Origin: Lingula anatina
Taxonomy: Eukaryota > Brachiopoda > Lingulata > Lingulida > Lingulidae
Direction: 5' to 3'
Length of the DNA: 60,000 bases
Assembly (NCBI RefSeq): GCF_001039355.2
Contig: NW_019775547.1
Span: forward strand, 655,637-715,636
Within the stretch, counting starts at the first letter, position 1. Each line of letters starts with the position of its first letter. The notes beneath the pieces were generated by a model, which had not been told where the DNA came from, did not search any database, and worked only from the letters and a program-made list of their open reading frames with translations. Shown piece after piece: positions 11,940-23,939 of the stretch. The position numbers and the translations under genes were made by a program.

Positions 11940-14900
11940 ATGAAAAAGCACGTTTACTACGCAATGGAGTACGCGATTTTGATCGCTCTTTTACTGCTAT
12001 CTGCAGAGACTGTACATTGTGATGAAAAATCGTGTGGGTATATGAAAAAACCAGCCCAATCCAGCAACGGAAATATTCTGCTCAATTCCGAAATTCAGTC
12101 ATTCAAAGTTCTTGATGTCTTTAGCTGCGTGAAAAGGTGTCTGCACGAAGCTGCTTGCAAGTCAATCAACTACCGGACATCGGTCAGTGTGGGGAGTGAC
12201 CAGAACTGCGTCTTAAACTACCGCACCATGGAGGAGGCTGGGAGCGGCCAGGTGGCACAGCAAACTGGATTTGTTCATTATGAAAAGGTGAGAAAAATGC
12301 AATTTTTCAGTTCTTGGAACCGGAAATTTCTGTGAACCTGTTGGTATATCAAATGTGCTTTTGCTTATATCTGTTTGTGTAATCTACTCATAGCTGTAGC
12401 TTTTTGTTGAATATCTTAATGATAATAATCATTGCCCGTAATGAAACTCTCCTTCTTGAAATTGTATTTTTAAATCATAAGTTTCTTGTCAAATTAGTTT
12501 TGTATCCACTGGAACTTAGAAATAATACTTGGTCTTATTTATGCAAATTCCAAAACACCCGATATGTGTTGCAATGTTGCTTATGAAGGAAGAAACATAA
12601 TTATGATTTAATTTCGAATTCTGTCTGGGTAAGTTTTTCAGTAAACTCAGCTTTTTTAATACATACTCGAGTGAACTATAAGTTCCACTATTAATGGGCT
12701 TCTTTCATTACGTTTTGAGAAAAGCTGAAAAGGCCATAGAAACCACAAAGTTATGTAATTCAGCATTTGGTCAATATGGAGTTGGAAGGAAATGCGTTAA
12801 TGGGGAAATTTTCTATAAACCACGAGCACGTAAACTAGGTATCTTTATTATGATGTGCGGTCAATCATATTTTTGTTTCAGTTTGTCTCACGTAGGCCAT
12901 AATGACCAAGAGGATGGCAGTACATTACAGACTGAATGATCTTGTTAAAAAGGAGCAGCACCGCATTCTTTGAAGCAAAATCAGCTGAATTGCAACTTAT
13001 TTACTTATATTTCATTGATTTTCAGGACAAGTGTGGCATCCTTGGACAGAAACGTGAGTAAAATTTCAATACCTTGCACTTAATGCTCAATGTAAACATA
13101 ACGTTATATTTATTAATAAATGCATTCATTCAAACCAATGAGAATGCGCTCGAAAATCTTTAACTTCCTCAAATTTATTTCAATTTCTTGCCTTAATGTT
13201 TAAACAATGAATGAATTGTAAAAGAAATAAAGTATATTATTGTTTTTTTGATGATAATCGATCATTATACCAGCTCCACTCAGATGAAAAAATAAAACAA
13301 ACAACTATGAATACGAAAAATAAATAAAACGTCACGTAAAGATATGATAAGACATCCGAATATTCACATGCAATGAAATTAGATATAAAAGTGGTAGGTG
13401 GGTAAAGATTTCTTGCCTATAGACTCGGAACAATAAATTTCTTTTGCGAGAGGAACGTTCTAATTCGTTGACATTCAATTCTTCGTCACTGACGCTCATG
13501 TCCCTGGTGCCGATCGCAACGTCGGATCATGGCACAATTACCTTTTAAGATAAGATTTTTCCCTTGTTATACCTTGGTAGCTAAGCGACCTCTTTTGTCT
13601 TTGTTGTGCAAGTTAGGCCCTATTATAGTTTATGTTGGTATAATTGTGAATAATATACATGGAAGTGGCAATCAGTCATGACGTGAGCAATAGACCGACC
13701 GGTTTTTTGTTCCTGATGACGCAGGTTTACAAAAATGCGTGAAATGCCTGAAAACATTTTATAAATCGTCGTTGTTTTACCAATCAAGCTTTTTTTCTTT
13801 AATATTATGTTCAAGCGGTTTCGCCTATAGAGTACCAAATCATCAGGTAATCCAGATACCTTCACGAGCTTGGCATTTTTAAATTTGCTTGTTACTAGTT
13901 TATCCTATTTACGTTAACAATCTTTATAGTACGGTGGCCATATAAGAATTAAAAATTAAAAGGCCTGTTGAGAGATGATTCTAATTAACACATTCAGAGT
14001 TCTGTAAAAATTAGATCAGCTATTATGTAAAATTCTTTAAAAGAGAAAATGTCACCTCTCACTATCGACTATGCCAAAATCGGCGTTGTCTAAATAAAGG
14101 ATGAATGCGACTCCAATTCAAATGTATTCCTGTGAGATGTTTGATTCTGTCCTGTAGATCTCACCTCGCGATTTAGGCCTAACGATTTTACAAAAAGATT
14201 GGTCATTTTCATTTATGGCAAAGATTACAAATTTAGAAAAACAAAATAACTTTTTTTATAAAGCATACTGCGGACCAATACCCAGGGTGGCCAACGCCGA
14301 AGTCCATGTAACTGTAAACCAGACCGATACCCAAGTGGTATATACCTGTTCGGCGGGAACTTTGCTACAGGGCAACGCCACGATAAGGTGTCGGTATGTA
14401 GACTGGGCGTGGGAGACACCGCCTCAGTGTATAGGTGAATATAAGTCCACAATGTTGAACGAGCGGTTCATTTTGATTATTTTACTTCAAAGAAATGGCA
14501 CAGAATATGTATACAATGTCCGTGCAAACATTTACTAGAAGTGATATGAACACCTTACTTGGTGATGAAATACATGTACTTATATATATATAGGCCCCTA
14601 TATCAAATTCATATGTATAAGAGTATGATGTCAACAAGTTTTAGATCCCATGTAATCACATTATATATTTTTTAATTTGCTTTGTTCTATTGATTGAAAA
14701 TAAGATAAATCATTACACTAGATACACAAGGCCAGATGACAACTACACAAGCCCAGGAGACAACAGCGCAAGAAGAGCTGACAACGACACATGCCCAGGC
14801 GACAACGACACATGCCCAGGCGACAACAACACAAGCCCAGCTGACAACCACACAAGCCCGGGCGACAACAACACAAGACGACCAGCTGACATCTACACGA

Positions 14901-15815
14901 TCCCAAACGACAACGGAAGCCCCGCCAACAACAGTGGAAGACCAAACGACAACGGAAGCCCAGCCAACAACAACAGAAGCCCAGCCAAAAACAACAACAG
15001 AAGCCCAGCCAACAACAACACAAGCCCAGCCAACAACAACAACACAAGCCCAGCCAACAACAACACAAGCCCAGCCGACAACAACTGAACCCCAGACAAG
15101 CACCGCAGACAGTCCGACAACAACAGAAGGTTAATACTGTAATAATAGGGCAGTAAACTGGGGTGGGGTTGGGGCAGGGAAAAGACATTTTTGACAAATA
15201 TGTTTGACTTTTATAAAGCATAAGCTTGTTCCTTTTTGCAGTCCATCAGATATCCCTTACTGTTCCTTCATGTGGATGACTAACACAGTGGTTGCAAATA
15301 GCCTGCTTGCATGTATTGTAATCCTCGACGTGCTAAACCAATAATAATAATAATAACAAATGAAAATTAGCAAACACAAGCCGAAAATCTTTCATACCGT
15401 TAGCTTACGGCCAACCTGAACGTAAGCCTTCATCAGTCTGATGTGAGATGTTGTTACTCAATGATCGCTAGGCGGTATAGCGGCCTCTAGCGAATGCCAG
15501 GTAGATCGACCCCCCCCCCCCCCTCCCTTCCTATTCATGGGTGACTGGTGACGGCTGATGTTGATAGCCTCTCGTATCTTACGTGGGATGTCAGATGACT
15601 CAGATAACAACATCTCACATCAGTCTGATGAAGGCGAGTATGGGCGAGTTATGGAATCAAGACGCTTGCGCTCGGTCGCAATGCGCGATGCTTTCGAGTT
15701 ACGGAGCCCAGGTTGGCCGTAAGCTAACAGTATGAAAGATTTTCGCTTTGAGTTTGATTTTCGCGTTGAGTTTATCATGCAACTACCAAGCTAATGATCA
15801 ATTTTGCTCAATAAC

Positions 15816-15860
<45 letters not shown>

Positions 15861-16207
15861 TTTAAAAAAGGAGGAAGAAGGGAGGGTCTTCATAATATTT
15901 CCCCTTTGAAATTGGCAGTGTGCCATCGAGTAACAGTTCTTCTTCCATTTCAAACGACGCATCATGGCTGTTTGTCGTTCATTCACACCTTTACCATTCC
16001 AGTGGACTGTGGTCTACCTCCTGTAGTGCCAAACGCTGTATCTAGTGTGACAGGAACCGGAACTGGCGCGCAAGCCGTGTATGTTTGCAACGCTGGATAT
16101 GCACTTAATTCCACAAACGCCGTGGCCTGTTTGGCTGAAGGGAAATGGGACGCTACGCCGGCGTGTTTAGGTAAGGCATTTATTGAAGTTAACCTGTTGT
16201 ATCCTTG

Positions 16208-16272
<65 letters not shown>

Positions 16273-19200
16273 TGTTTGCTTTTTTTATTGCAAACCAATA
16301 TAGAAAATCGTACGGAAAATCGTATGCATTTCATTCTACGGCGCCCGTGGCAAATGTAATCCTGCTCGTGGAATCAATTCGTTGCATACTCTTCTCCTTT
16401 AGTTTTTCAACGAACAGAACAGTACCATAATGATGTGTGTGTGTAACAAAAGAGGCAATTTAATAATTAAAAAGGTTTAAACGGTCAAATTTCAGATATA
16501 GACGAGTGTTCGGCAAATACAGACGGTTGCGAACACAACTGTACGAACTCCGTGGGTAGTTACACGTGTTCTTGCAATGCTGGATATTCTCTGGCCGTGG
16601 ACAACCATTCATGTCAAGGTAAGAAACAAAATGGCAATTACAAATAGGCATCTTTTTTTTTTTTTTTTTTTTTGCTTCATAAGATTTAAAAATTTTAATT
16701 TGGTCGACCAAAAATGAGATTTATTTCCAACTATCAAATCCCATCTACACATATACTGCATACCAATAAATATCCCCTGGATATCAGGGTGCAAGGTCCC
16801 CAACGCCACGTGAACGTCGATATTATGGATGGTCTACATGTAAGACGCATTAGGCCTTTGAAAAGAAATGATGATAATGACAAAATTTTAAAAAATACTG
16901 GAAATTTCAAAAATATTCTTTTCTTAACCCTCAAGTGACCATATGGGGTCATTTACGACCCCAGCCATATGATTTAATGTGCCATCTCTTTATTTTTTTT
17001 ATCTGAATTTGTCTGAGTTTGTCAGTCTACGGATCCTACGCACTTCCACAGTTTTTTTGCGGGGATCAACCAATTAGTGTGGCGTATACATCACAAACTC
17101 TTGTGGTGTCATTTATGACCCCAAAGATAAGCGTTAGTTTTTAAACATTGTTTTTTTTTTTAATTTTACTCAAATGTCCCACTTCTTATATTGTATTGCA
17201 CTGAATCATGTGCTTCATACAAACAGCCGGTGTGCCCAGAACATAGTCACAAAAAAGTGGTTTGAGAAGATTTTACTTGAAATGTTACTAATAGTGCATC
17301 GCTGAATCTAGCAAGTCAGCTAAAATTTTATTTTTATTGATGTTAGCAGGATGCTAGTTCAACATAAGTCATTTTTTTACTCAAATTTATTTCCTATGAT
17401 GTACATTTTTATTTAGTGTGGCAAAAAAGAGAAATATTTTTGCAAGTGGAAACTGACAAGGACTGTCTACATAATTAAGTTATGTTGTTCTGAATATCTT
17501 TGTTTGGTTATTTCTTGCAATAAAAGTATTATTACCAAATAGCCTACTTATTACATTAGATCATTATAAAAGACCTTTCTTAAATGCTGGGAATAGTATA
17601 AGTGTGATAAGCCCCCAACCAGCCTTTTATAATAAGGATCCCTGTACAGAACACAATGGGGTCGTAGATGACCCCACTTGGTCATTTCAGTCAGTAAAAT
17701 AGTTTGGTCACTTGAGGGTTAATCTCCCTGACCAAATTTATTTATGTTTCTACATCTCTCGACCCGTTTTCGAGTTCTAAATTTCTATTTTACCGTTACG
17801 AGCACAGCTGTAGTTCGTCAGTTGCTATTGCCATTACGAGGGTGACACAAACATGTGAATCACGGAACTGAAAGACGGATTTATATTTGTGAACGACTTT
17901 TGGTGTATAGTGTTGAAAATGCCCAGAAAATTAATCTTTAACGATATAAGTCAGACGTGTATTGTGTGCCTGTAAATATTGACGCGTGGTTTGTGGAATA
18001 TACCCTGAAGGGGTTTGTAATTACCAAAGCCTTTCTTTTGATGAACGTCTCTTTTTGGTTGTTTGTTTAACGAGATTAGGAAAATAATTTCAACGACGAG
18101 AAAAAAATCACTAAAAAGAACATATTCTGGAATCAATTTCCTTTTTCAGATCTAAACGAATGTAGCTTGACTACAGACGGCTGTTATCACATGTGCAACA
18201 ATACGGTCGGAAGTTTTACTTGTTCCTGTAACACAGGGTACACCTTGCAAGGGGATGGTAAATCGTGCCAGGGTAAATTGATTTTATTTTGTGATATGTG
18301 TGCACGTGGGGTACATTTAAGTACGACTTACGTAAACGTCACAATTAATCAAATCCCATCTACACATATACCGCATACCAGTATATGATTGGTCCAGTTC
18401 CATGAAAATTCACCCAAAATTGACCTTGGAAATTTTAGGATGTAGCGATCCCAATCTTTCTTCTGTCCTACCTAAGTTACTTCTTTTATTTTATTTCTTT
18501 TATCCTAATTAGATATAGACGAGTGTTCTGCAAATACAGACGGCTGCGAACACAACTGTACCAACACTGAGGGTAGTTACACGTGTTCTTGTAATGCTGG
18601 ATATTCTCTGGCCGTAGACAACCATTCGTGTCAAGGTACGGTAAAACCTTGCCTGGCAATTTTGTGGCGTATGTTGCTCTTTGAATAGAATATATACTTA
18701 TATATTATTTGTATGCCCCCTTTCTTCGTCAGTTCAACAGCGCTGTTATGTAGCGTGAAAGTCCTTAAAGGACACAAAATCTTGTAGAGCAAAATAAATA
18801 GATAAAAATTAATAAAAATTTCAGATATTAATGAGTGCAATTCGAATACACATGGATGTGAACAAGTGTGCAATAATCACGGAGGGGGATATAGCTGTGC
18901 GTGTAACTCCGGATACCAGCTACAAGTTGACGGCTACAGTTGCCAAGGTATTTCTATTTTAACACCTATTTTAATTCTGTTGTAATTTTAATTAATTCTG
19001 TTTTAATTCTTAAAAGAATTCAGCATTGTTAAAATTTGACGTGAAAAGTCTATAGCCTAGGATCCGATCGCTTTCTTATATACACAAACACATGCACAGA
19101 CTTCAACATTTACCTAATAATATTGTAAATGCTTTTTGCCTTGATAAAGGATGTTTAGCAGGGATTTTTGTATGAGCGTTGTCTGTACATAGTGTGTACT

Positions 19201-20575
19201 TTCTTTTCAGATATAAACGAATGTAACTTGACTACAGACGGCTGCGATCACATGTGCAACAATACAGTCGGAAATTTTACTTGTTCCTGTAACACAGGGT
19301 ACACCTTGCAAGGGGATGGTAAATCGTGCCAGGGTACGTTAAAAATTCTCCAAGATATGATATACCATACAAAATAAATAAATAAATAAAAATAAATAAA
19401 CTCATGACTACGATTTTAGTTCCTGTCTCCTAATGGGGGTGAGACTGGTGAATTATTGGCTATACGAAAAATTGTATCTCATGTACCTCTTTGCTTTTAT
19501 TTGAATAGGTTATACCTTGTTGGGTAGTTTTTTTTTCGAAGTTTCCAGTTTTTAGCTGTATAAAAATCAAACATCATTTTTACATGTATTGTGTCACTGT
19601 ACCTATTTGAATTGTTTGTTGCAGTTATCAATACATTTTATATAATTTATCATTAAACAGAAAGCTTCACTGGCTATGAAAATTAATTCATCGTTGTTTG
19701 CGTGATTGAGGCATTATCTATGTCGTTGATATATCGTGTTCACTCATCCTTTGCTTACAGTGCGGACATCTCCTCCAGTTTTGCAGTTTACGAACCAAGA
19801 AATACTATGTTCTGATCTTTCTGCGATAGTTAGTAGCAGCGACATGGGGGCGTGGCTCAAAGACACGTACGTTGAAAGTACAAGCACTAAAGTGTGGGTC
19901 CTCAAAAAAGCTCACGACGCAAAAGACCTATACGAGTATCTCACTGAGGCCGCCATGGCCAATGCCAACTCGTACGATTCTGATACAACCCTCAACACAC
20001 ACTGTGACGGAACCGGTCATGTCGTTTACAATGGTTCTATTTATTGTGATAGTCATGACAATAACAATGCAGAAATCATCAAAATTCGAATAGCTGACAA
20101 CACCCTTATTGTGAACGTTGCTCTCCCTGCAGGGGCCGGGGCGCACGACGAATATTCCTACTCGGGAATATCCAACACCGACACCGATTTCGCCGTGGAT
20201 GAGTTTGGCATGTGGGCGCTGTACCAGACGGACAGTAACGGGATGAAATTAAGTGAAGTGGACCTCTCTGATCTCTCCTTGTCAAATACGCATACCATAT
20301 CAGTAACAACCCGGGGGTCCATCGGGGAATCGTTCATGTACAAGGGCGCGCTCTATACGATCGAGTCCAACGAACAATCGCCCACCATGAACGTGAAGTA
20401 CGTGTACGACACCCTGACGCAGCAGGAGCACACGTGGTCCAACGCCATGAGTGTCCCAAATCCTGGATCGAAGGTGGTCATGTTAGATTATAATCCCAGA
20501 GATCAGAAACTGTACATGATGGTCGATAGTGGGAGTGTGTTACAAGCTGTAAGGTACAGCGTCAGCGAGACGTGA
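11940..20575 (+). CDS. Secreted PAN-CCP-mucin-CCP-5xEGF-olfactomedin protein
   Basis: Eleven exons join in frame to 850 residues: 11940-12287, 13026-13053, 14264-14434, 14722-15129, 16003-16170, 16496-16618, 18150-18272, 18513-18635, 18825-18947, 19211-19333 and 19761-20575. Residues 1-27 form a signal peptide (ILIALLLLSA). Residues 28-116 are PAN/apple-like (CVKRCLHEAACKSINYR). A nine-residue exon leads to a sushi domain (126-182), then a Thr/Gln/Pro-rich mucin-like stretch (TTTQAQP and TTTEAQP units), a second sushi domain, and five one-exon EGF domains with D[IL][DN]EC starts and the Asx-hydroxylation pattern. The last 270 residues are an olfactomedin domain (GTGHVVYNGSIYC, DFAVDEFGMWALY, MLDYNPRDQKLYMM). 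Such domains mediate extracellular protein and glycan contacts, so a matrix or cell-surface adhesion role is inferred. ATG 11940 is preferred because the signal sequence follows it; 11964 is possible, and 11862 is in frame but would bury the signal. The gene family is not recognised. Confidence 0.85.
14736..15129 (+). repeat. Coding minisatellite for a Thr-rich mucin stretch
   Basis: This is an imperfect tandem repeat of about 18-21 bases built from ACAACA and CAAGCCCAGCC blocks, in frame with the olfactomedin gene. It encodes TTTQAQP/TTTEAQP units suited to dense O-glycosylation. Because of the low-complexity composition, several other frames on both strands are also open over about 400 bases; these are shadows. 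The copy number is likely to vary between alleles. Confidence 0.9.
15378..15746. mobile_element. Fold-back transposon in the mucin-to-sushi intron
   Basis: The outer arms run AAAATCTTTCATACCGTTAG at the left and CTAACAGTATGAAAGATTTT at the right, and are near-perfect inverted repeats continuing into GCTTACGGCCAACCTG and its complement. A second pair of arms (TCATCAGTCTGATGTGAGAT and its complement) lies inside. The centre has a run of about 13 C bases. There is no open frame. It is a non-autonomous inverted-repeat element, superfamily unknown. Confidence 0.85.
15812..15860. repeat. (AAT)n microsatellite
   Basis: A pure trinucleotide run in the intron before the second sushi exon. Poly-Asn or poly-Ile frames across it are spurious. 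Confidence 0.95.
16208..16268. repeat. (TA)n microsatellite
   Basis: About 30 TA dinucleotides in the intron immediately after the second sushi exon. Confidence 0.95.
16924..17722. mobile_element. piggyBac-like non-autonomous element (TTAA flanks)
   Basis: Both ends show TTAA followed by a 14-base inverted repeat: CCCTCAAGTGACCA at the left and TGGTCACTTGAGGG before TTAA at the right. A TTAA target site and CCC-starting termini are the piggyBac signature. Subterminal hairpin motifs of the form GGGGTC-N6-GACCCC occur at 16945-16962 and 17658-17675, with a degenerate one near 17105-17122. These may be transposase-binding sites. No transposase frame is present. It lies in the intron between the first and second EGF exons. 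Confidence 0.8.
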
Positions 20576-23500
20576 CCGAGATATGACAACGCTCGAATCT
20601 GAAAACTATATGAAATCCTAGTCCACCATAACGCAAAAATAATAATTGCAGGGGCGGATTTAGGCCGTCTTCTGGGTCTTCCGGAAGGCGGTCAAATTTT
20701 CAAGTTTACATTGACAGGTATCTATTTTTTTCTGTTGGAAGACGGTCAAAATTCGAGGATGAATCAACAAAGATTATTTGGAAGACTGTCAGAAAATAGC
20801 TCTGGATCCGCCCCTGAATTGGGCCGATCAAAACCGGTTTAGTATTTTAAAACTAAGAAGAATCAGCACATGTGAATTGTAATAGTTGTACTGTACAGAT
20901 TTGGATTTTTGAAGTGTGGTATTTCGCGTTACAGGTGTAGGTGATTTTCATATTCAATAACTGAACAAAGGGAAATAAGAGCGTGCGTTGTAGAACCCAT
21001 CTAGATACCAGATTCGACATAAAAATACGAGTGCATGGTGTTTTATGCGTGTTAATGATGTATATTGTTTTGGCAAGAATTCGAGAATAAGAATCAATTA
21101 GGCCTAAATGTTTTGCTTATCAAGCACAGTAAGGTGATCGACAGATGCAGGGAGAGCAAATTAATTTGTTTTGAGCATGCTTTGTGGATAAATGAAAATG
21201 TACAGGAACCGCACCAAGTGACGTCAGTGCGGTCTGTAAATGTCAGATTGACATTGGACAGTGTTTGTGTCATAAGACCCATAAGTTTGGAACAAAAGAA
21301 CGTTCATAGCAGTGCCCACTACATTTCAATGAGACTTTAAGTCAATAATAATAGAATTTCAAATGAGAAGGATGGAAGTTTTTCCATCAAACGCGAAAGT
21401 GTGGTCTCGTCTCTCTCTGTGCCCCCCCCCCCACCCCCCAATGCTTCAATTTATTATAAATGCCATTTTAATAAAACCAACAACGTAGCGGTTCCATGAA
21501 ATGAACAATGCTGTTTTCATAGTTAAAAACCATTTATTTTGATTGTACATTGTATAGAATGAGGTTTCACAGTCTATGGACCCTTGGTATATGTGAATGA
21601 GTTCTACATGTAATAACTATGGTTTTGGGAGGCACATAGTTTTAACACATTCTAATTCTACTGATGGTCCCTTCATAATTTTGGCACAACCTCCACACTA
21701 ACTGAAATAAGGCAATGTATACGAATATATAAATTTCTTGGGTTGTGCAAAGTCAAGGCCCCTCTGTTAGAAAGTTGGAATGAGTAGAAGAAACAATGAA
21801 GTGACCTATCAATCAGTGTAAAATAATAATAATAATCCGCCTGGTATGTGCTGGAAGCAAAATCTGGTGTGATAATTCTATTATGCTACTGATGGCTAAA
21901 AATTTACTGGGGTTATGATAAAAACAGGTGTGCAAAGCATGTTTTTAATCCTAATACATACTATGACCTGTGCAGATCAAGCAAACAGTTCAGACATAAT
22001 TTCATGTGTGATTTTACACGTTGGGCCCTAGTATACAAGCATGTTATCCTGTACTGTGAATATTTTCTTTTAAATTGTGAAAATCATTCTTGTGCCTTGA
22101 AGGTACATGTATATTGTAAGCAATATAACTGTTTGCAAGCATCACCCTTAAACCTTCAAATAATATATAATCTAAGTTTCTCTCTCTTTTACCTCGATTT
22201 CTTCAGCTATATATATACACAACCTATAATTTCATTCAATTCTTAATCTCACAGCCAGTCAGAGGGAACAAAATGCTGGTTCAGGTATTTACCACCAGAT
22301 TTCAGATATGTTATCAAAAAATCCAATCGAGACATTCACAACCAATATGGGAAATGTTCTTATAATTCATAATGATCATCACACTTTTTAAAATGATACT
22401 TGAGGGCCTGTATCTTCTTTGAATGTCTCACTCCACTGGTCAGATGCTAGCTAACCATTCCTGCTTCTTTCAATATTGTATATAATATATATATAACAGT
22501 ATAATAGAGTACAACATTATAATGTATGTTTTATACTTCTTGGTGTATACTGGACGGCATGCATTCTGTGCATACAACTGAGATTATCAGACTTATTTGT
22601 ATATAATACAATTCATATAAAAATACATATGAAGCTGGATTTCAATATAATGCTAGATTTGCAACTAACATATTGGGAATCTAGAGAAGCAGCCCAATAA
22701 AAGATTACGTGTTTGCCTTAATAATTCATAGCAATTGAATATAATTATATCTTGAATTGAAAATAAAGAAATCCTATACTCACCTGATGATTCTCATTTT
22801 TTCATATTATAAAACTGACATAAAGTGTCCAATTCAAATTTGAACATCAATGACAACAGTTTAATTTATGAATGCAATGTCTCCACTTGTGACTTGAGCA
22901 ATGCGCACAAACTAAGTACTTCTACAGCAAATATTGAGTATCAGACGTGCCCAGTTTGCAAAAATAATGTTTCTGAGCAATGGACATTCACCGATGCCAC
23001 TTCAATCAAAAGTTGCTATTCAGTGGTTCTGTGGGTCATCTTAAAAACATGATAATATGATAGTCTGGCTGAAAATAGTCACCCTATCACCATCCACTTG
23101 CTTGAAATAATGATATATAGTCAATTATTTATATGAAATTCTTTGAATGGGCACATTGGTCCTTAGAATGGCAAACATTTCTTTTTGAACTAGGGGAGAG
23201 ACGTATGCAGCAATCCCCTGTAGGGCCAAAGGAATGTTGCTGAGGCATTTAATACATCTGCATATTTATACTTTATCCACAAGTAGCAGCACCTTCCACC
23301 AAAAGCGCACTTTATCAAGGATTAAACTGGCATCTGGACTGTCAGCTTTGAACATGATCTATCAGAAGCAGCTTTTATTACACACAATTTGCAGTGGCGC
23401 TGAAACTGCACATTGCTGCAGTTGCAGAGAGCTGTCACATCTACAGTATTCTCTCTGACAGTAGCACATCTACAGCATTCTCTCTGACAGGTAGCACATC

Positions 23501-23939
23501 TACAATAATGTACACTTGAAATTGTTTTTCTTTCCTTGCGTGCGTCTTTTTGAAGGATGAAGAGTGATTGTCCCCCCATCTTTCTCTTTTTCACTATTTT
23601 TCCCATTTGTTGTGGAATTTGTTTGTGTTGTAAAGAAACCTGTGAAAATGAAAATTTGATAATAGAATTTCACAAATAATTGTGCCACCAATAAGTAAAT
23701 AAAAAGACTAAGAGATAAAAAGTGCAGTTATCAAAGTAATACAAACCTGAAATGGCTAATGCTACCAAATTCCAAACAACTGAAATCAATATGATAAATA
23801 ATTTCACAGAAAGCGGCTTCTTATGTTAAAATTAAGAAAATAACGAATTGTGTAAACTTCACATATCATTCATTGATTTTCATAGGTTACAAATAATATT
23901 TATAGCACACAAAAGGATCAATGAGGAGGGTGTTTGATC
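20576..23939. other. Region between the olfactomedin gene and RAB23 with no recognised gene
   Basis: Apart from the 168-bp transposon at 20649-20816 there is only AT-rich sequence, a short C run near 21422 and scattered short open frames with no domain. The right part (about 22-23.9 kb) may be RAB23 3'UTR or may hide a missing RAB23 3' exon. I could not recognise an exon with a prenylation tail on the minus strand. Confidence 0.5.
20649..20816. mobile_element. hAT-like MITE with 5-bp target duplication
   Basis: The ends CAGGGGCGGAT and ATCCGCCCCTG are exact inverted repeats flanked on both sides by AATTG, a 5-base target-site duplication. CAGGGGCGGA termini and a short duplication fit the hAT superfamily. 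It has no coding capacity. A diverged relative in reverse orientation occurs at 56116-56266. Confidence 0.85.

Noticed and set aside
14687-15221. Long minus-strand open frames rich in Val, Cys and Leu
   Set aside because: They are shadows of the Thr-rich mucin minisatellite. The plus-strand frame is spliced in phase with the flanking sushi exons.
23322-23606. Cys-rich minus-strand open frame as a RAB23 C-terminal exon
   Set aside because: The Cys pattern comes from a local imperfect repeat around ACATCTACA-CATTCTCTCTGACAG, and no acceptor in the right phase leads to a Rab tail.
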